A DNA stretch of 64,000 nt from Planctomycetota bacterium (GCA_029260755.1 JAJDCQ010000135.1:1-64000); one strand, 5' to 3'. Counted from the first letter of the stretch, positions 26,307 to 36,206 are shown. Numbers and translations are program-made. The notes: a model not told the origin generated them from the sequence alone.

Positions 26307-27380
26307 ATGGCAGCATCCAAGCCGCCGAACGTCTTCGCCCTGTGGGGTCGGGCGATGGTCGCGATCGTGATCATCGTCCTTCTCGGCACCGCCGGATTCT
26401 ACGCCGCGGAGCGCTCGGGCTCCGAGCCGCTCACGCCGCTCCAGAGCCTCTACCTCACGGTCGTCACGATCTCGACCGTCGGCTACGGGGACTTCGCCCC
26501 CAGGACGGCCGCGGGTCAGGTCCTCGCTATCATCCTGATCTCGGCCGGCTACGGCATGGTGATCTACGCGATCGCCCTCTTCACCGACCTCGCGATGAGC
26601 GGCGAGCTCGGTCGGATCCTCGGGAGGACTCGGATGGAACGGTCGATCGCCGCCCTCGACGAGCACGTGATCGTGTGCGGCCACGGGCGCGTCGGCGAGA
26701 TGGTCTGCGACGAGCTGGAGCGCTCGCGCGTCTCCTTCGTCATCGTCGAGCGTGATGCCGAGAAGATCCCGAAGCTGACCGAGGAGGGGCGCCTCCACGT
26801 CTACGGCGACGGGACCGACGATGAGGCGCTCGAGGCGGCCGGAATCAGACGCGCCCGATGCGTCATCGCCACCGCCGGCAAGGACGCCGACAACGTCTAC
26901 ATCTGCCTGACGGCGCGTGAGCTCAACCCGGGCGCGGCGATCGTCGCCCGGGCCGACAACCCGCTCGCCGACAGCAAGCTCCGGCGCGCCGGCGCCAACC
27001 GCGTCGTCTCACCGAACCAGACGGCCGCCGTCCGGATCGCGCTCGCCGCCACGCAGCCGGCCGTCCAGGACTTCTTCGACATCCACACCGCCCGGGCGGC
27101 GGGCCTCCGGGTCGAGGAGATCAAGCTCGACCCGAGCTGGGGCCTGGCCGGGCAGACGCTCGCCGAGGCCGACTTCCGGCGCCGCTTCGGAATCGCCGTC
27201 ATCCTGCTCGTCCGCAGCAAGACGGGCGAGACCCACGTCATCCCCGGCGGAACCGTCACCCTGACCGAGGACGACCTCCTCGTCTGCCTCGGTCGGCGCG
27301 AGCAGTTCGACCGGTTCCTCGCCGAGCTCGTCCCCGACGCCGACGCGATCCCGAACGAGCCCGTCGAGGACGCGTCTTAG
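26307..27380 (+). CDS. Potassium channel with RCK (TrkA-N/TrkA-C) domain, MthK/Kch-like
   Basis: A 357-residue two-helix K+ channel. Transmembrane helix 1 is about 14-34, then the pore loop with selectivity filter TVVTISTVGYGDF (filter TVGYGD about 54-59), and transmembrane helix 2 (LAIILISAGYGMVIYAIALF). A cytoplasmic TrkA-N Rossmann domain (HVIVCGHGRVGEMVCDELE, about 119) and a TrkA-C domain (about 265-345) follow. Ligand or nucleotide binding to the RCK ring gates the pore. With trkAH at 12736-15611 it makes a second K+ pathway in this window. A CACGGAG-type repeat begins immediately after its stop. Confidence 0.93.
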   Translation: MAASKPPNVFALWGRAMVAIVIIVLLGTAGFYAAERSGSEPLTPLQSLYLTVVTISTVGYGDFAPRTAAGQVLAIILISAGYGMVIYAIALFTDLAMSGELGRILGRTRMERSIAALDEHVIVCGHGRVGEMVCDELERSRVSFVIVERDAEKIPKLTEEGRLHVYGDGTDDEALEAAGIRRARCVIATAGKDADNVYICLTARELNPGAAIVARADNPLADSKLRRAGANRVVSPNQTAAVRIALAATQPAVQDFFDIHTARAAGLRVEEIKLDPSWGLAGQTLAEADFRRRFGIAVILLVRSKTGETHVIPGGTVTLTEDDLLVCLGRREQFDRFLAELVPDADAIPNEPVEDAS

Positions 27381-27382
27381 CG

Positions 27383-27725
27383 GGGCTCGCCTTCGGCGAG
27401 CAGATGTCACCACGGAGACACGGAGGACACGGAGGATTCACGGAGACGCGCGGGCGGCGCCTACCGGGTTGGTTGGTGTCGCTTCGCGACGAGGATGAAA
27501 CCACCGAGGCACGGCGGCACGGAGGAGCTTCGGGTGCGCAAGATCTCCGTCGAAGAGAACGACGAACGGACGGACGAGCGCGTTCAGCCCGGGTCGAGCT
27601 CCTCGCGTCCTTCTCCGGGAATCCTCCGTGTCCTCCGTGTCTCCGTGGTTTCATCCTCTTCGCCGAAGGCGAAGCCGGTGGGTCCGCGGTCACCTGAGCG
27701 AGCTTGATAGCCCCTATGCGGGCTC
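27383..27725. repeat. CACGGAG-type inverted-repeat element, copy 2
   Basis: It opens with GGCTCGCCTTCGGCGAGC and tandem CACGGAGR units (27410-27440). It closes with the inverse tandem CCTCCGTG units (27622-27649) followed by TCGCCGAAGGCGA and TGAGCGAGCTTGATAGCCC, the same outer sequence as copy 1. A further degenerate CACGGMGG run lies inside at 27503-27525. The interior CGCCTACCGG... is shared with copy 3. It fills the whole 349-base gap and abuts the kinase stop codon at 27730. Confidence 0.85.
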
Positions 27726-27729
27726 GCCG

Positions 27730-30654
27730 CTACCGGTCCTCGCGCACGGCGAGCGCCTGCGCGCGGAACTTTCTTGCCGCCTCGTCGTCGCCGAGCGCCT
27801 CGAGGATCTCGGCGCGGCGCTCGCACCGCCACGGGATCCAGCTCGGAGGCTCGGAGACTCTCGCGAGCGCGCGACGCGCCGACGCCGGGTCGCCGAGCGC
27901 GAGGTGGACCTCGGCGACCGCCTCGCCGATCCGTCGTTCGTCGACGGTGGTCGGCATCTTCCCGTTCGCCTCCGTGAGGTGACCGAGCGCCTCGTTCCAG
28001 GCGCCCCGATGCCGGGCGACGAGCGCGGCGAGCTCGAGCGACTGTGGCCGGTCCGGGATGACGTCGGCGAGCGCCGCGCGGAGCTCGCCGATCCTCGCGC
28101 ACGTCTCGCATCCCGTCGCTCCGTGCGGCTCACTCGCGACGCTCCGACGCGCCGCGCTGACGAGATGACCCGCCGCCGTGTTGAGCTCGTGTCCCTTCGC
28201 GGCGCTCCAGAGGATCGGGTTCAGTGACTTGATCCCGGCGCCGGCGGCGGTGGCGGCCCTCCCGGCCTCGAGCAGCTCCGGCGTGAGGCCGGCCTCACGG
28301 ACCGCGACGAGGAACTTGATGAAGCTCGCCCGCACATCGAGCCGGCGTCGCCCGACGCCGTCCCTCCTCGACGCCTCCCGGAAGAGCGCCTCCGCCCGGT
28401 CGAGGAGCGCCGCCCCGTCGACGTCGGGCGCGAGGAGAAGGCCGCGCGCGAGCCCGCGACGGAGCCTCGCCGCCCTTCGCGCGCCGTCGGGGCCGACCGC
28501 GAGCCCGACCGCCCGGGCGATCTTCGCGAGGATCCAGCCCGGAACGCGCCCCCGATCCTCCGCGTCGAGACGCAGCGTCCGCTCGATCAGCTCCACCGGC
28601 GAGAGGAGCTCGGGCGCCACGCGTTCGTCGAGAACGCGCCGCCACCTGGCCGCGACCCGCCCGCCCGGGTCCCTCGCGACCCGCTCGTCGATGATGACCG
28701 ACAGCGACGGCCAGAGCGCCTCGGGATCGAGGTCGTCCGGGTCCCGCGTCGCCGCGCGGACGTCCGCGATGAACGGGTCGAGCGAGCCGTCGGTGGTGGC
28801 GAGCAGCGCTCGATCCTCGAACGTGGCGAGCCCGACCCGCATCAGGAGCAGCCCGCGCGCGCGACAGGCCTCTCGCTCGGCGGACGACAGACCGGCAGCT
28901 CCGAAGATGATGGCGTCGGCGAGGAGGACATCGACCGCGAATCGCTCGGCGCCCTCCGCTCCGGGGTCGAAGTGGTCGATCACCGCGACGACGACCGACT
29001 CGAGGAGGCGGTCGCGAACCCGATCCGCCCGGCCGAGCCGCTCGGTGCGATCGAGCGCGACCTGGATGAGTCGTCCGACGAGCTCCTCGTCGAACGGCGG
29101 CATGTCGACCCGCATCTCGAGCGCGGTCCGGGCATGCTCGAGGGCGGCGAGGAGCGATGGATCCTCGTCCGGCGTCCCGGCCGTCGCCAGGTGCTCTGCG
29201 ACGGCGCCGCGAACCCACCGCATCGCGAGCGAAGCCGTCGGCGGGGGATGCCTGCCGAAGAGGCTCCGGAGACTCGCCTCGGCCGACGGCTCGAGGGCGA
29301 CCCCGTCGATCCGCGCGTAGAGCTCCTCGAACAGAGCCGCGTCGGCTTCCTCGACCCGGCGGTCCGCCGCGAGGGTGACCGCGTCGCCGTGGCGACCGCC
29401 CGACGCGAGGACACGCACGCGCGCGCCGACGCGCCCGTCGACGTCCGCGACCGACGCCGGGTCATCGAGCATTCTTCGAAAGTCCGTGATCACGCCGATG
29501 CGGTCCCGGTGATCCCCCGAGACGACGCCGAGGCGCTGGAGATCCGCGACGGCCGCCTCGGCTCGCTCGAGGTCGAGGAGTCCCTCGTCGATCGAGGTGC
29601 TCATCAACGCCTCGAACGCGCTCTTCAGCCGTTCCCGCGCGACCTCCCGGGCGACGTTGCGGCGACGAGCGGCGAGCAGGAGACCGGTGGCCGCGGCCGC
29701 GACGGCCAGGCCGAAGACGACGAGGATGGCGACGCCCGGGGCCGCCCGACCTCGCGGCAACCGCCGCGCGAAGCGGCGCCAGCGGCTCGGCGGTCGGGCC
29801 GCGACGGGCGCTCCCCGGATCCAGGCCTCGAGATCATCCGCGAGCGCGGCGGCGTTGGCGTAGCGATCCGCCGCCTCCTTCTCGAGCGCCTTCTGGCGGA
29901 TCGCGTCGAGCTCGGGCGCGACGTCGTCCCGTCCGAGCGCCGCCGGCTCCTTCGTGAGGATCCGCGCGATGATCCCGAACGCGTCGCCGCCGCCAAACGG
30001 CGGCTCGCCGGTCAGGAGGGTGTGGAGGACCGCGCCGAGGGCGAAGACGTCGGTCGGTGGACCGATCTCGTCGCCCTCGTCCTCGCCGCACTGCTCGGGC
30101 GCGAGGAACGCCGGCGTCCCGGCGACGACGCCGGTCTTCGTCAACCGCTCACCGCCGATCTCGAAGGCGAGGCCGAAGTCGAGGACGCGCGGACGCCCGC
30201 TCACCCGCTCGACGATCACGTTGCCCGGCTTGAGGTCGCGGTGGACCACGCCGAGCTCGTGGGCGTGATCGACGGCGCGAGCGACGGCCGCCACGAGCGC
30301 GGCGGCGTCGGTCGGCGCGAGCGTCCCCTCGCGGCGCAGACGCTCCTCGAGCGTCTCCCCGTCGACGAGCTCCATCGCGAGCCACGGTCGGCCGCGCTCG
30401 TCGGCGCCCGAGGCGTGGACGCGGACGATCCCGGGATGGTCGTCCATCCGCGCGAGCACCTCCGCCTCGCGCCGGAACCGGGCGAGGAACGCGGCGCGCT
30501 CGTCGGGCGCCGCGTCGTCGCCGGCCGTCACGACCTTCACGGCGTGAAGCGCGCCCGTCCCCTCGTGACGGCCGCGGAGGACCGCGCCCATCCCGCCGGC
30601 GCCGATCGTCCCCTCGATGATGTACGGCCCGATCCGTCGTGGCACGGCGTTCAC
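27730..30654 (-). CDS. Transmembrane Ser/Thr protein kinase (Hanks type) with large C-terminal domain
   Basis: A 974-residue protein. The kinase domain (about 8-285) has glycine loop GAGGMGAVLRG, catalytic lysine in HAVKVV, HRDLKPGNV catalytic loop, DFGLAFE and GTPAFLAPEQ activation segment. A membrane helix (GVAILVVFGLAVAAAATGLLLAA, about 306-328) is followed by 640 residues of mostly helical, TPR-like sequence, presumably on the other side of the membrane as the sensor. GTG 30654 is used; an in-frame GTG three codons on is equally possible. Targets are unknown. The gene is divergent from treZ. Confidence 0.9.
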   Translation of the reverse strand: MNAVPRRIGPYIIEGTIGAGGMGAVLRGRHEGTGALHAVKVVTAGDDAAPDERAAFLARFRREAEVLARMDDHPGIVRVHASGADERGRPWLAMELVDGETLEERLRREGTLAPTDAAALVAAVARAVDHAHELGVVHRDLKPGNVIVERVSGRPRVLDFGLAFEIGGERLTKTGVVAGTPAFLAPEQCGEDEGDEIGPPTDVFALGAVLHTLLTGEPPFGGGDAFGIIARILTKEPAALGRDDVAPELDAIRQKALEKEAADRYANAAALADDLEAWIRGAPVAARPPSRWRRFARRLPRGRAAPGVAILVVFGLAVAAAATGLLLAARRRNVAREVARERLKSAFEALMSTSIDEGLLDLERAEAAVADLQRLGVVSGDHRDRIGVITDFRRMLDDPASVADVDGRVGARVRVLASGGRHGDAVTLAADRRVEEADAALFEELYARIDGVALEPSAEASLRSLFGRHPPPTASLAMRWVRGAVAEHLATAGTPDEDPSLLAALEHARTALEMRVDMPPFDEELVGRLIQVALDRTERLGRADRVRDRLLESVVVAVIDHFDPGAEGAERFAVDVLLADAIIFGAAGLSSAEREACRARGLLLMRVGLATFEDRALLATTDGSLDPFIADVRAATRDPDDLDPEALWPSLSVIIDERVARDPGGRVAARWRRVLDERVAPELLSPVELIERTLRLDAEDRGRVPGWILAKIARAVGLAVGPDGARRAARLRRGLARGLLLAPDVDGAALLDRAEALFREASRRDGVGRRRLDVRASFIKFLVAVREAGLTPELLEAGRAATAAGAGIKSLNPILWSAAKGHELNTAAGHLVSAARRSVASEPHGATGCETCARIGELRAALADVIPDRPQSLELAALVARHRGAWNEALGHLTEANGKMPTTVDERRIGEAVAEVHLALGDPASARRALARVSEPPSWIPWRCERRAEILEALGDDEAARKFRAQALAVREDR

Positions 30655-30783
30655 GGTTCGCTCACCGAGGATCGTCCTCCGTCGGACGTCCGACTTGGCC
30701 GGCGGCGGAGGCCTCTGTTACGATCGCCGCGCCGAGGGCACCATGCCGCACATCCCGTCGACCAGCAACCGCCCGCCCGCCCC

Positions 30784-32709
30784 ATGACCGTTCGCCGCGA
30801 CCCGCTCGCCCATCTCCGCCTGGACACGGCCGGCGCGCCGCCCGAGATCACGCGGGCGCCGACCGGCGCGCATCCGCTGGCCGGCGGCGGCGTCTCGTTC
30901 CGGGTCTGGGCGCCCCACGCCGGGTCGGTCTCCGTCGAGCTGCTCGCCGGTCCGGGCGCGCCGGCGACGGTCCCGCTCGCCGCCGAGGACGAGGGCTTCT
31001 TCGCGGCGACCCTCGCCGAGGCAGGCCCCGGGACCGACTACCTCTACGCCCTCGACGGGGCCGACCCGCGGCCCGATCCGAGGAGCCGCCACCAGCCCGA
31101 CGGGGTCGCCGGGCCCTCGCGCGTGATCGATCCGACCCGGTTCGGGTGGACCGACGAGGCGTGGACGGGGGTCGACCTCGAAGACCTCGTGATCTACGAG
31201 CTGCACGTGGGGACGTTCACCGCGGCGGGAACGTTCGACGCGGCGATCGAGCGGCTGCCCCATCTCGTCGAGCTCGGGGTGACGGCGATCGAGCTCCTCC
31301 CGATCGCCCAGTTCCCGGGCGGGCGCAACTGGGGCTACGACGGCGTGTTCCTCGACGCGCCCCAGAGCAGCTACGGCGGCCCCGAGGGCCTCGCCCGCCT
31401 CGTCGACGCGTGCCACGGCGCCGGCCTCGCCGTGATCCTCGACGTCGTCTACAACCACCTCGGCCCCGAGGGGGACGTCACGGCGGACTTCGGCCCCTAC
31501 AAGAGCCGCCGAACGAGAACGCCGTGGGGCGACGCGATCAACGTCGACGGCCCCGACTGCGACCCGGTGCGGCGGTTCATCATCGACAACGCGCTCCAGT
31601 GGCTCGAGGACTACCACGTCGACGGCCTCCGCCTCGACGCGATCCAGGAGATCCTGGACCGGTCGGCCCGCCCGATCCTCGCCGAGCTCGCCGCCGAGTG
31701 GGATGCGAGCCGCCGGCGGCTCGGGTGTCGCGCGTGGCTGATCGCCGAGAGCGACCTCCAGGATCCGAAGGTCTGCACGCCGATCGCCGAGGGCGGCTGG
31801 GGGATCGACGCCCAGTGGACCGACGACTTCCACCACGCGATCCACACGATCCTGACGGGCGATCGCCACCTCACCTACGTCGACTTCGGCGAGACGCGTG
31901 ACCTCCGCAAGGCGCTCCTCGAGGGGTTCGTCCTCGACGGCTGTCGGTCCGAGTTCCGCCGGCGACGCCACGGCGCGAGCGCGATCGAGCTTCCGGGCTC
32001 CGCCCACGTCGTCTACATCCAGAACCACGACCAGGTCGCCAACGGGAGCGCCGGGCTCCGCCTCCCGACCCGGGCGGGGCGCGAGGCGAGCAAGCTCGCC
32101 GCGGCGGTGATGCTCTGCTCGCCGAACCTGCCGATGCTCTTCATGGGGGAGGAGCTCGGCGCGACGACGCCCTTCCACTTCTTCACCAGCTTCACCGACC
32201 CGCGGCTGACGGCCGACGTCGCCCGCGGCCGTCGGCGCGATCTCCCCGAGCTCTCGGAGGCGAGCTTCGCCGCCCCGGGCGACCCGGCCACGTTCGAGGC
32301 GAGCAAGCTCGACTGGCGCGGCCTCGACGAAGGCGACGAGCGGACGCTCGGCTTCGTCCGGCTCTACCGCGACCTGATCGCGCTCCGTCGCCGTCACGGC
32401 TGCCTCCGCAACGGCCGCAAGGATGCGACGCGGGTCGTCGCCGGCGACGACTGGATCGTGATGGAGCGATCGGGGGGGCCATCGGAGGCCGACGCCTGCC
32501 TCGTCGCGAACCTGAGCGCCGACGACGCGAAGGTCCCGCTCCCGTTCCCGGGGCGAGGCTGGCGCCGGATCCTCTTCACGGCGGACGCCCGCTACGACGG
32601 CCCCGCCGGCATCACGGCGCCGCCCGAGCGGCTCGACGTCGACGCCGAGCGCGTCCCGGAGGTCGAGCTCCGACCCCACACGGGAGCGCTCTACCTCCTC
32701 GAAGGCTGA
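30784..32709 (+). CDS. treZ: Malto-oligosyltrehalose trehalohydrolase
   Basis: A 641-residue GH13 enzyme. An N-terminal CBM48/E-set domain (VSFRVWAPHAGSVSVEL, about 36-110) precedes the (beta/alpha)8 barrel. Conserved regions are DVVYNHLGPEGD, GLRLDAIQEI with the nucleophile aspartate (about 281), AESD with the general acid glutamate, and QNHDQVANG. It releases trehalose from maltooligosyl trehalose. The usual partner treY and glycogen genes are not beside it. The start ATG 30784 has no strong ribosome site but is the first in-frame ATG before the domain. Confidence 0.88.
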   Translation: MTVRRDPLAHLRLDTAGAPPEITRAPTGAHPLAGGGVSFRVWAPHAGSVSVELLAGPGAPATVPLAAEDEGFFAATLAEAGPGTDYLYALDGADPRPDPRSRHQPDGVAGPSRVIDPTRFGWTDEAWTGVDLEDLVIYELHVGTFTAAGTFDAAIERLPHLVELGVTAIELLPIAQFPGGRNWGYDGVFLDAPQSSYGGPEGLARLVDACHGAGLAVILDVVYNHLGPEGDVTADFGPYKSRRTRTPWGDAINVDGPDCDPVRRFIIDNALQWLEDYHVDGLRLDAIQEILDRSARPILAELAAEWDASRRRLGCRAWLIAESDLQDPKVCTPIAEGGWGIDAQWTDDFHHAIHTILTGDRHLTYVDFGETRDLRKALLEGFVLDGCRSEFRRRRHGASAIELPGSAHVVYIQNHDQVANGSAGLRLPTRAGREASKLAAAVMLCSPNLPMLFMGEELGATTPFHFFTSFTDPRLTADVARGRRRDLPELSEASFAAPGDPATFEASKLDWRGLDEGDERTLGFVRLYRDLIALRRRHGCLRNGRKDATRVVAGDDWIVMERSGGPSEADACLVANLSADDAKVPLPFPGRGWRRILFTADARYDGPAGITAPPERLDVDAERVPEVELRPHTGALYLLEG

Positions 32710-32717
32710 GCTCAGCC
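32704..32717. terminator. Palindrome spanning two convergent stop codons
   Basis: GGCTGAGCTCAGCC is a perfect 14-bp palindrome that supplies the TGA of treZ and the TGA of the minus-strand gene, which end two bases apart. It has no T-run and no loop, so it is more likely constrained coding sequence or a compact bidirectional end than a classical terminator. Confidence 0.35.
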
Positions 32718-33623
32718 CTCCGCCACGTCGGCTCGACGCGCCGACTCGTACGGGGCCTCGGGGTCGGTGCTCTCGCGGACGAGGACGTCGCGGGCGAGCT
32801 CGATCGCGCCGCGGAGCTCCTCGGCGGGACCCTCGAGGACGACGTGGGGGCGCTCGGCGGGGTCGTCGCGCTCCTTCACGACGAGGGCGACGAGGCGGGC
32901 CCGGCGGGCGAGCGCCCGCCCGATCTGCTCGACGGTGACCCGGTCGAGGAGCGCCTCGTCCGACGGCGGTCCCACCGGCGCTCCATCGGGGCGCCCGACG
33001 ACGCCGCGAAGCTGCTCGGCGAGCCCGTCGGCATCGACGGCGGCGAGACGGAGGCGGCGGCCGTCCTCGAAGAAGACGACGACGGCGCGCGACGAGCCGG
33101 TCCGGATCCGCTCGAACGGGCCCGTCCGCTCGACCTCGACGGCCCGGACGCTCCGCCGGTCGCCCTTGGCGAGGGCGTCCTTGCCGGGCTCCATCCCGCC
33201 GAACGTCGACTTGAGCGCCCAGAACGAGACCTCGTCGCCGACGACGTAGAGGGCGCCCCAGTGGCGGCCGGCCTCGCCGTCCCAGCACCCGTACCAGGAG
33301 AGCCGCGGACGGTGGTGCGCCCGCGGCCCGACGCGGTTCGTCAGGACGAGGAGGTGCTCCCGGCGCGCGTCGCGCGACGTCGTGACGACGTTCACGAGGA
33401 TGAGCAGGACGAACAGGAGGATGCCGCCGCCGATCGCGAGGACCACCGCGGCGGCGGTGCCGCGGTCTTTCCAGTCGTCCTGGAGGACGATCCCGAGCGA
33501 GACGCCGATCACGACGAGGGGGACGAGGACGACGAGGGTGACGACGATCGCGGCCGCGACGTGCCGGCCGACGGCCGGCCCGTCGACCGGCGGCCCGACG
33601 CCGCCCCCGTCGGCGGCGCTCAC
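32712..33623 (-). CDS. Two-helix membrane protein, unknown
   Basis: A 303-residue protein with two adjacent hydrophobic segments (about 20-47 AAAIVVTLVVLVPLVVIGVSL; 62-85) and a soluble C-terminal region of about 200 residues. That region contains a PH-like beta pattern (HLLVLTNRV...; VVVFFEDGRRLRLAAVD). It is not identified. GTG 33623 overlaps the stop of the upstream zinc-ribbon/TPR gene by four bases, so the two proteins probably act together. Confidence 0.65.
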   Translation of the reverse strand: MSAADGGGVGPPVDGPAVGRHVAAAIVVTLVVLVPLVVIGVSLGIVLQDDWKDRGTAAAVVLAIGGGILLFVLLILVNVVTTSRDARREHLLVLTNRVGPRAHHRPRLSWYGCWDGEAGRHWGALYVVGDEVSFWALKSTFGGMEPGKDALAKGDRRSVRAVEVERTGPFERIRTGSSRAVVVFFEDGRRLRLAAVDADGLAEQLRGVVGRPDGAPVGPPSDEALLDRVTVEQIGRALARRARLVALVVKERDDPAERPHVVLEGPAEELRGAIELARDVLVRESTDPEAPYESARRADVAEG

Positions 33624-34723
33624 GCCCCGCCCCCGCCCCCGCCGAGCTCGCTCAGGAGGCGCTTCGCCGGGACGAACTCGGGGTTCACCGCGAGGGCGGC
33701 CTCGAGGCGCTTGCGGATCTCGTCCTCTCCCCGGCCGCGGCGACGGGCGACCTCGGCGAGCAGCTCGTGGAGGCGCACGTCGCGCCCCTTCTGGGCGAGG
33801 AACCGGTCGCCGGCGTCGGCCGCCGCGTCGAGGTCGCATCCCTCGCCGAAGACCGTGCCGTCGCCGCCGCGGAGCGACGCCCAGAGCTTGCGCTCGAGGA
33901 GCGCGCCGTACCCGGGCGAGATGGCGAGGCCCTTCTCGACGCTGGCCCGCGCGCCCTCCTTGTCGCCGCTCTCGCTCAGGCAGGCCGCCTCGAGCGCGAT
34001 GAGCTCGATCTCCTCGGGGCGCTTCTGCAGCGCCTCGCGGACCAGGACGAGGCCACCCTCGGGGTCGCCATACCGCAGCCGGCCGGCCGCCGCGCGCGCC
34101 ATCCGGTCGACGTAGGCCCGGTCGTCGTTCGCCTTCTGCTTCTCGAGCTCGGCCCACTCGTCCCAGCCCTCGGTCTCATCCTCGTCGTCGCTCCCGATCG
34201 CCTCCTTGACGGCCTCCCGCGCCTCCTCGGCCTTGTCCTTCGGCGCCTGGACGTCGGCCCCGATCCCCATGCGTCCGTCGGCCGAGGCGCGCGGCGCCCC
34301 GTCGAGGATCCGCGTCGGGATCTCCCGCTCCTCGAGGACGCTCTCGATGAACGCGGCGTCCGCGAGGGACGGCGCCTCGTGGACCGTCTCCCACTCGGTG
34401 CCGTCCTCCTCGTCGTCGGTGTCCTCGCCCGAGAGCTCGGCCATCCCTCGGAGCCCGCCGGCGATCATCTCGGCGAGGGTCCGCTCGAGCGCGCCGCGGT
34501 CGGTCGTCGCGGTGAGCCGGACGCCGCACTCGGGGCACGAGGAGGCGGCCGGCGGGAAGATGTGGACGCAGCTCGGGCAGTAGACGATGACGTCGAGCGG
34601 GATCCCGTGATCCTCGGTCGGCGCCTCCTCCTCGGGGAGCTCGGCGACGAGCTCGGCGCCGCACTCGGAGCAGCTCGCGATGTGGGGATCGAACTCGTAG
34701 CGACAGCTGGGGCAGAAGGGCAC
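33620..34723 (-). CDS. Zinc-ribbon protein with DUF2007-like and TPR regions
   Basis: A 367-residue protein. Two zinc ribbons open it: CPSC/CSEC (about 4-21) and CPSC/CPEC (about 49-66). A central block (EWETVHEAPSLADAAFIESV, then LEEREIPTRI) matches the pattern of DUF2007 putative signal-transducing domains. The C-terminal half has TPR-like helices (YGDPEGGLVLVREALQKRP; GARASVEKGLAISPGY; IRKRLEAALAVNPEFVPAK). It ends in a glycine run. A scaffold or regulatory role with the membrane partner is inferred from coupling only. Confidence 0.7.
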   Translation of the reverse strand: MPFCPSCRYEFDPHIASCSECGAELVAELPEEEAPTEDHGIPLDVIVYCPSCVHIFPPAASSCPECGVRLTATTDRGALERTLAEMIAGGLRGMAELSGEDTDDEEDGTEWETVHEAPSLADAAFIESVLEEREIPTRILDGAPRASADGRMGIGADVQAPKDKAEEAREAVKEAIGSDDEDETEGWDEWAELEKQKANDDRAYVDRMARAAAGRLRYGDPEGGLVLVREALQKRPEEIELIALEAACLSESGDKEGARASVEKGLAISPGYGALLERKLWASLRGGDGTVFGEGCDLDAAADAGDRFLAQKGRDVRLHELLAEVARRRGRGEDEIRKRLEAALAVNPEFVPAKRLLSELGGGGGGA

Positions 34724-34861
34724 GGGTTTCCTCCGTTGCCGGGAACCGATCGATCGTCCCGGGATGGCCGGGAGCGGCAGGATACCGGGGCGTCCGCCGG
34801 ACCGGCAAGACGGCTCGACGCCCCTCGGGGCCGCCCCCTATGATGGGGCGAGGAGGAGCCG

Positions 34862-36172
34862 GTGCCCGACGAGAGAGACGACCCGACGACCCCCACGGAC
34901 GGAGCCGGCCCGAGCGCCCGCACGGCCGACCTCGAGGCCCGCGCCGCCCGGATCGTCGCGCGCCTGCGCGAGGCCGGCCACCGCGCCCTCTTCGCGGGCG
35001 GCTGCGTCCGCGACCGGCTGCTCGGACGCCCGATCGCCGACGTCGACATCGCGACGAGCGCGCGCCCCGAGGAGGTCCGCAGGCTCTTCCGGCGGACGAT
35101 CGGCGTCGGGGCGGCGTTCGGGGTGATCGTCGTGATCGACCGGCCGCGCGAGGGCGAGGCGGTCCACTTCGAGGTCGCGACGTTCCGCTCCGACGGCGAC
35201 TACGGCGACGGGCGGCGCCCCGACTCGATCACCTTCTGCGACGACCGCGAGGACGCGCTCCGGCGCGACCTGACCGTCAACGCCCTCTTCTGGGACCCCG
35301 ACGAGGGCAACGTGATCGACCACGTCGGCGGCGTCGCCGACATCGAGGCGCGGGTCATCCGCGCCGTCGGCGACCCCCGCGAGCGGTTCGCCGAGGACCA
35401 TCTCCGGCTGCTTCGGGCCGCCCGGTTCGCGGCTCGCCTCGACTTCGAGCTCGAGGCGGAGACGGCCGCGGCCATCCGCGAGCTCGCCCCGAAGGTCGCG
35501 ACCGTGAGCGCGGAGCGGATCCGCGACGAGATGACCAAGATCATCACTCACCCGAGCCGTCGGCGCGGCCTCGAGCTGACCGCCGAGCTCGGCCTCCTCG
35601 CGATCGTCCTCCCCGAGGTCGACGCCCTCCGCGCGGGCGACGGCGCCCGCTGGAAGCAGACGCTCGGCATCCTCGAACGCCTCGAGGCGAAGCCGACCGA
35701 GACGCTGCTGTGGGGCGGGCTCCTCCACGAGCTCGACGCGAAGACGGCCGACGCGATCCTCGAGCGCCTGAGGTTCTCGACGAAGGCCCGCGTCCGCGCC
35801 GTCGAGCTCGTCCGCGACGCCGGCCGCTTCGGGGAGGCGCGAACGATGAGCACCGCCGCGCTCAAGCGGTTCCTTCGGCGCGACGGGTTCGAGGAGCACC
35901 TCGAGCTCCACCGCGTCGACCGCCTCGCCGCCGGCGCCGCCCTCGACGACTTCGAGCACTGCCGCGACCGGCTCGCGGCGTGGCGCGCGGCGCCGCCCGC
36001 CGACGGCCTCCGCCCGCCGCCGCTGGTGACCGGCGGAGACCTCAAGGGCTGGGGCTACCCGCCGGGGCCGGCGTTCAAGACGATCCTGACCGCGGTCGAG
36101 GACGCGCAGCTCGAGGGGACCCTCCGGAGCAAGGACGAGGCGGAGGCGTTCGTCCGGGAGCGGATGTCGTGA
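34862..36172 (+). CDS. cca: CCA-adding tRNA nucleotidyltransferase / poly(A) polymerase family
   Basis: A 436-residue class II nucleotidyltransferase. The head domain has LFAGGCVRDRLLGRPIADVDIAT (GG...RD and DxD metal ligands, about 40-62). It continues with RRDLTVNALFWD and the neck motif DHLRLLRAARFAARLDFE (about 181-198). It adds or repairs the 3' CCA of tRNAs. GTG 34862 with AGGAG just upstream is the start. No other tRNA-processing gene is adjacent. Distinguishing CCA-adding from poly(A) activity needs the basic neck residues to be compared. Confidence 0.88.
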   Translation: MPDERDDPTTPTDGAGPSARTADLEARAARIVARLREAGHRALFAGGCVRDRLLGRPIADVDIATSARPEEVRRLFRRTIGVGAAFGVIVVIDRPREGEAVHFEVATFRSDGDYGDGRRPDSITFCDDREDALRRDLTVNALFWDPDEGNVIDHVGGVADIEARVIRAVGDPRERFAEDHLRLLRAARFAARLDFELEAETAAAIRELAPKVATVSAERIRDEMTKIITHPSRRRGLELTAELGLLAIVLPEVDALRAGDGARWKQTLGILERLEAKPTETLLWGGLLHELDAKTADAILERLRFSTKARVRAVELVRDAGRFGEARTMSTAALKRFLRRDGFEEHLELHRVDRLAAGAALDDFEHCRDRLAAWRAAPPADGLRPPPLVTGGDLKGWGYPPGPAFKTILTAVEDAQLEGTLRSKDEAEAFVRERMS

Positions 36173-36183
36173 GCACCGCTATG

Positions 36184-36206
36184 GCGAACATCCGAGACCT
36201 GACCCC
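36184..36206. repeat. REP-like repeat, copy 3 (single arm)
   Basis: GCGAACATCCGAGACCTGAC plus CCC, identical to the core of the repeats at 1-37 and 485-521. It starts 11 bases after the cca stop. No opposing arm is nearby. Confidence 0.7.

Noticed and set aside
26192-26316. Short minus-strand open frames before the K+ channel gene
   Set aside because: No ribosome site, composition of shadow frames, and overlap with the ends of two supported genes.
28972-30783. A 5' extension of the treZ frame
   Set aside because: The frame is open only because of G+C bias and overlaps the antisense kinase gene. The TreZ domain begins after ATG 30784.
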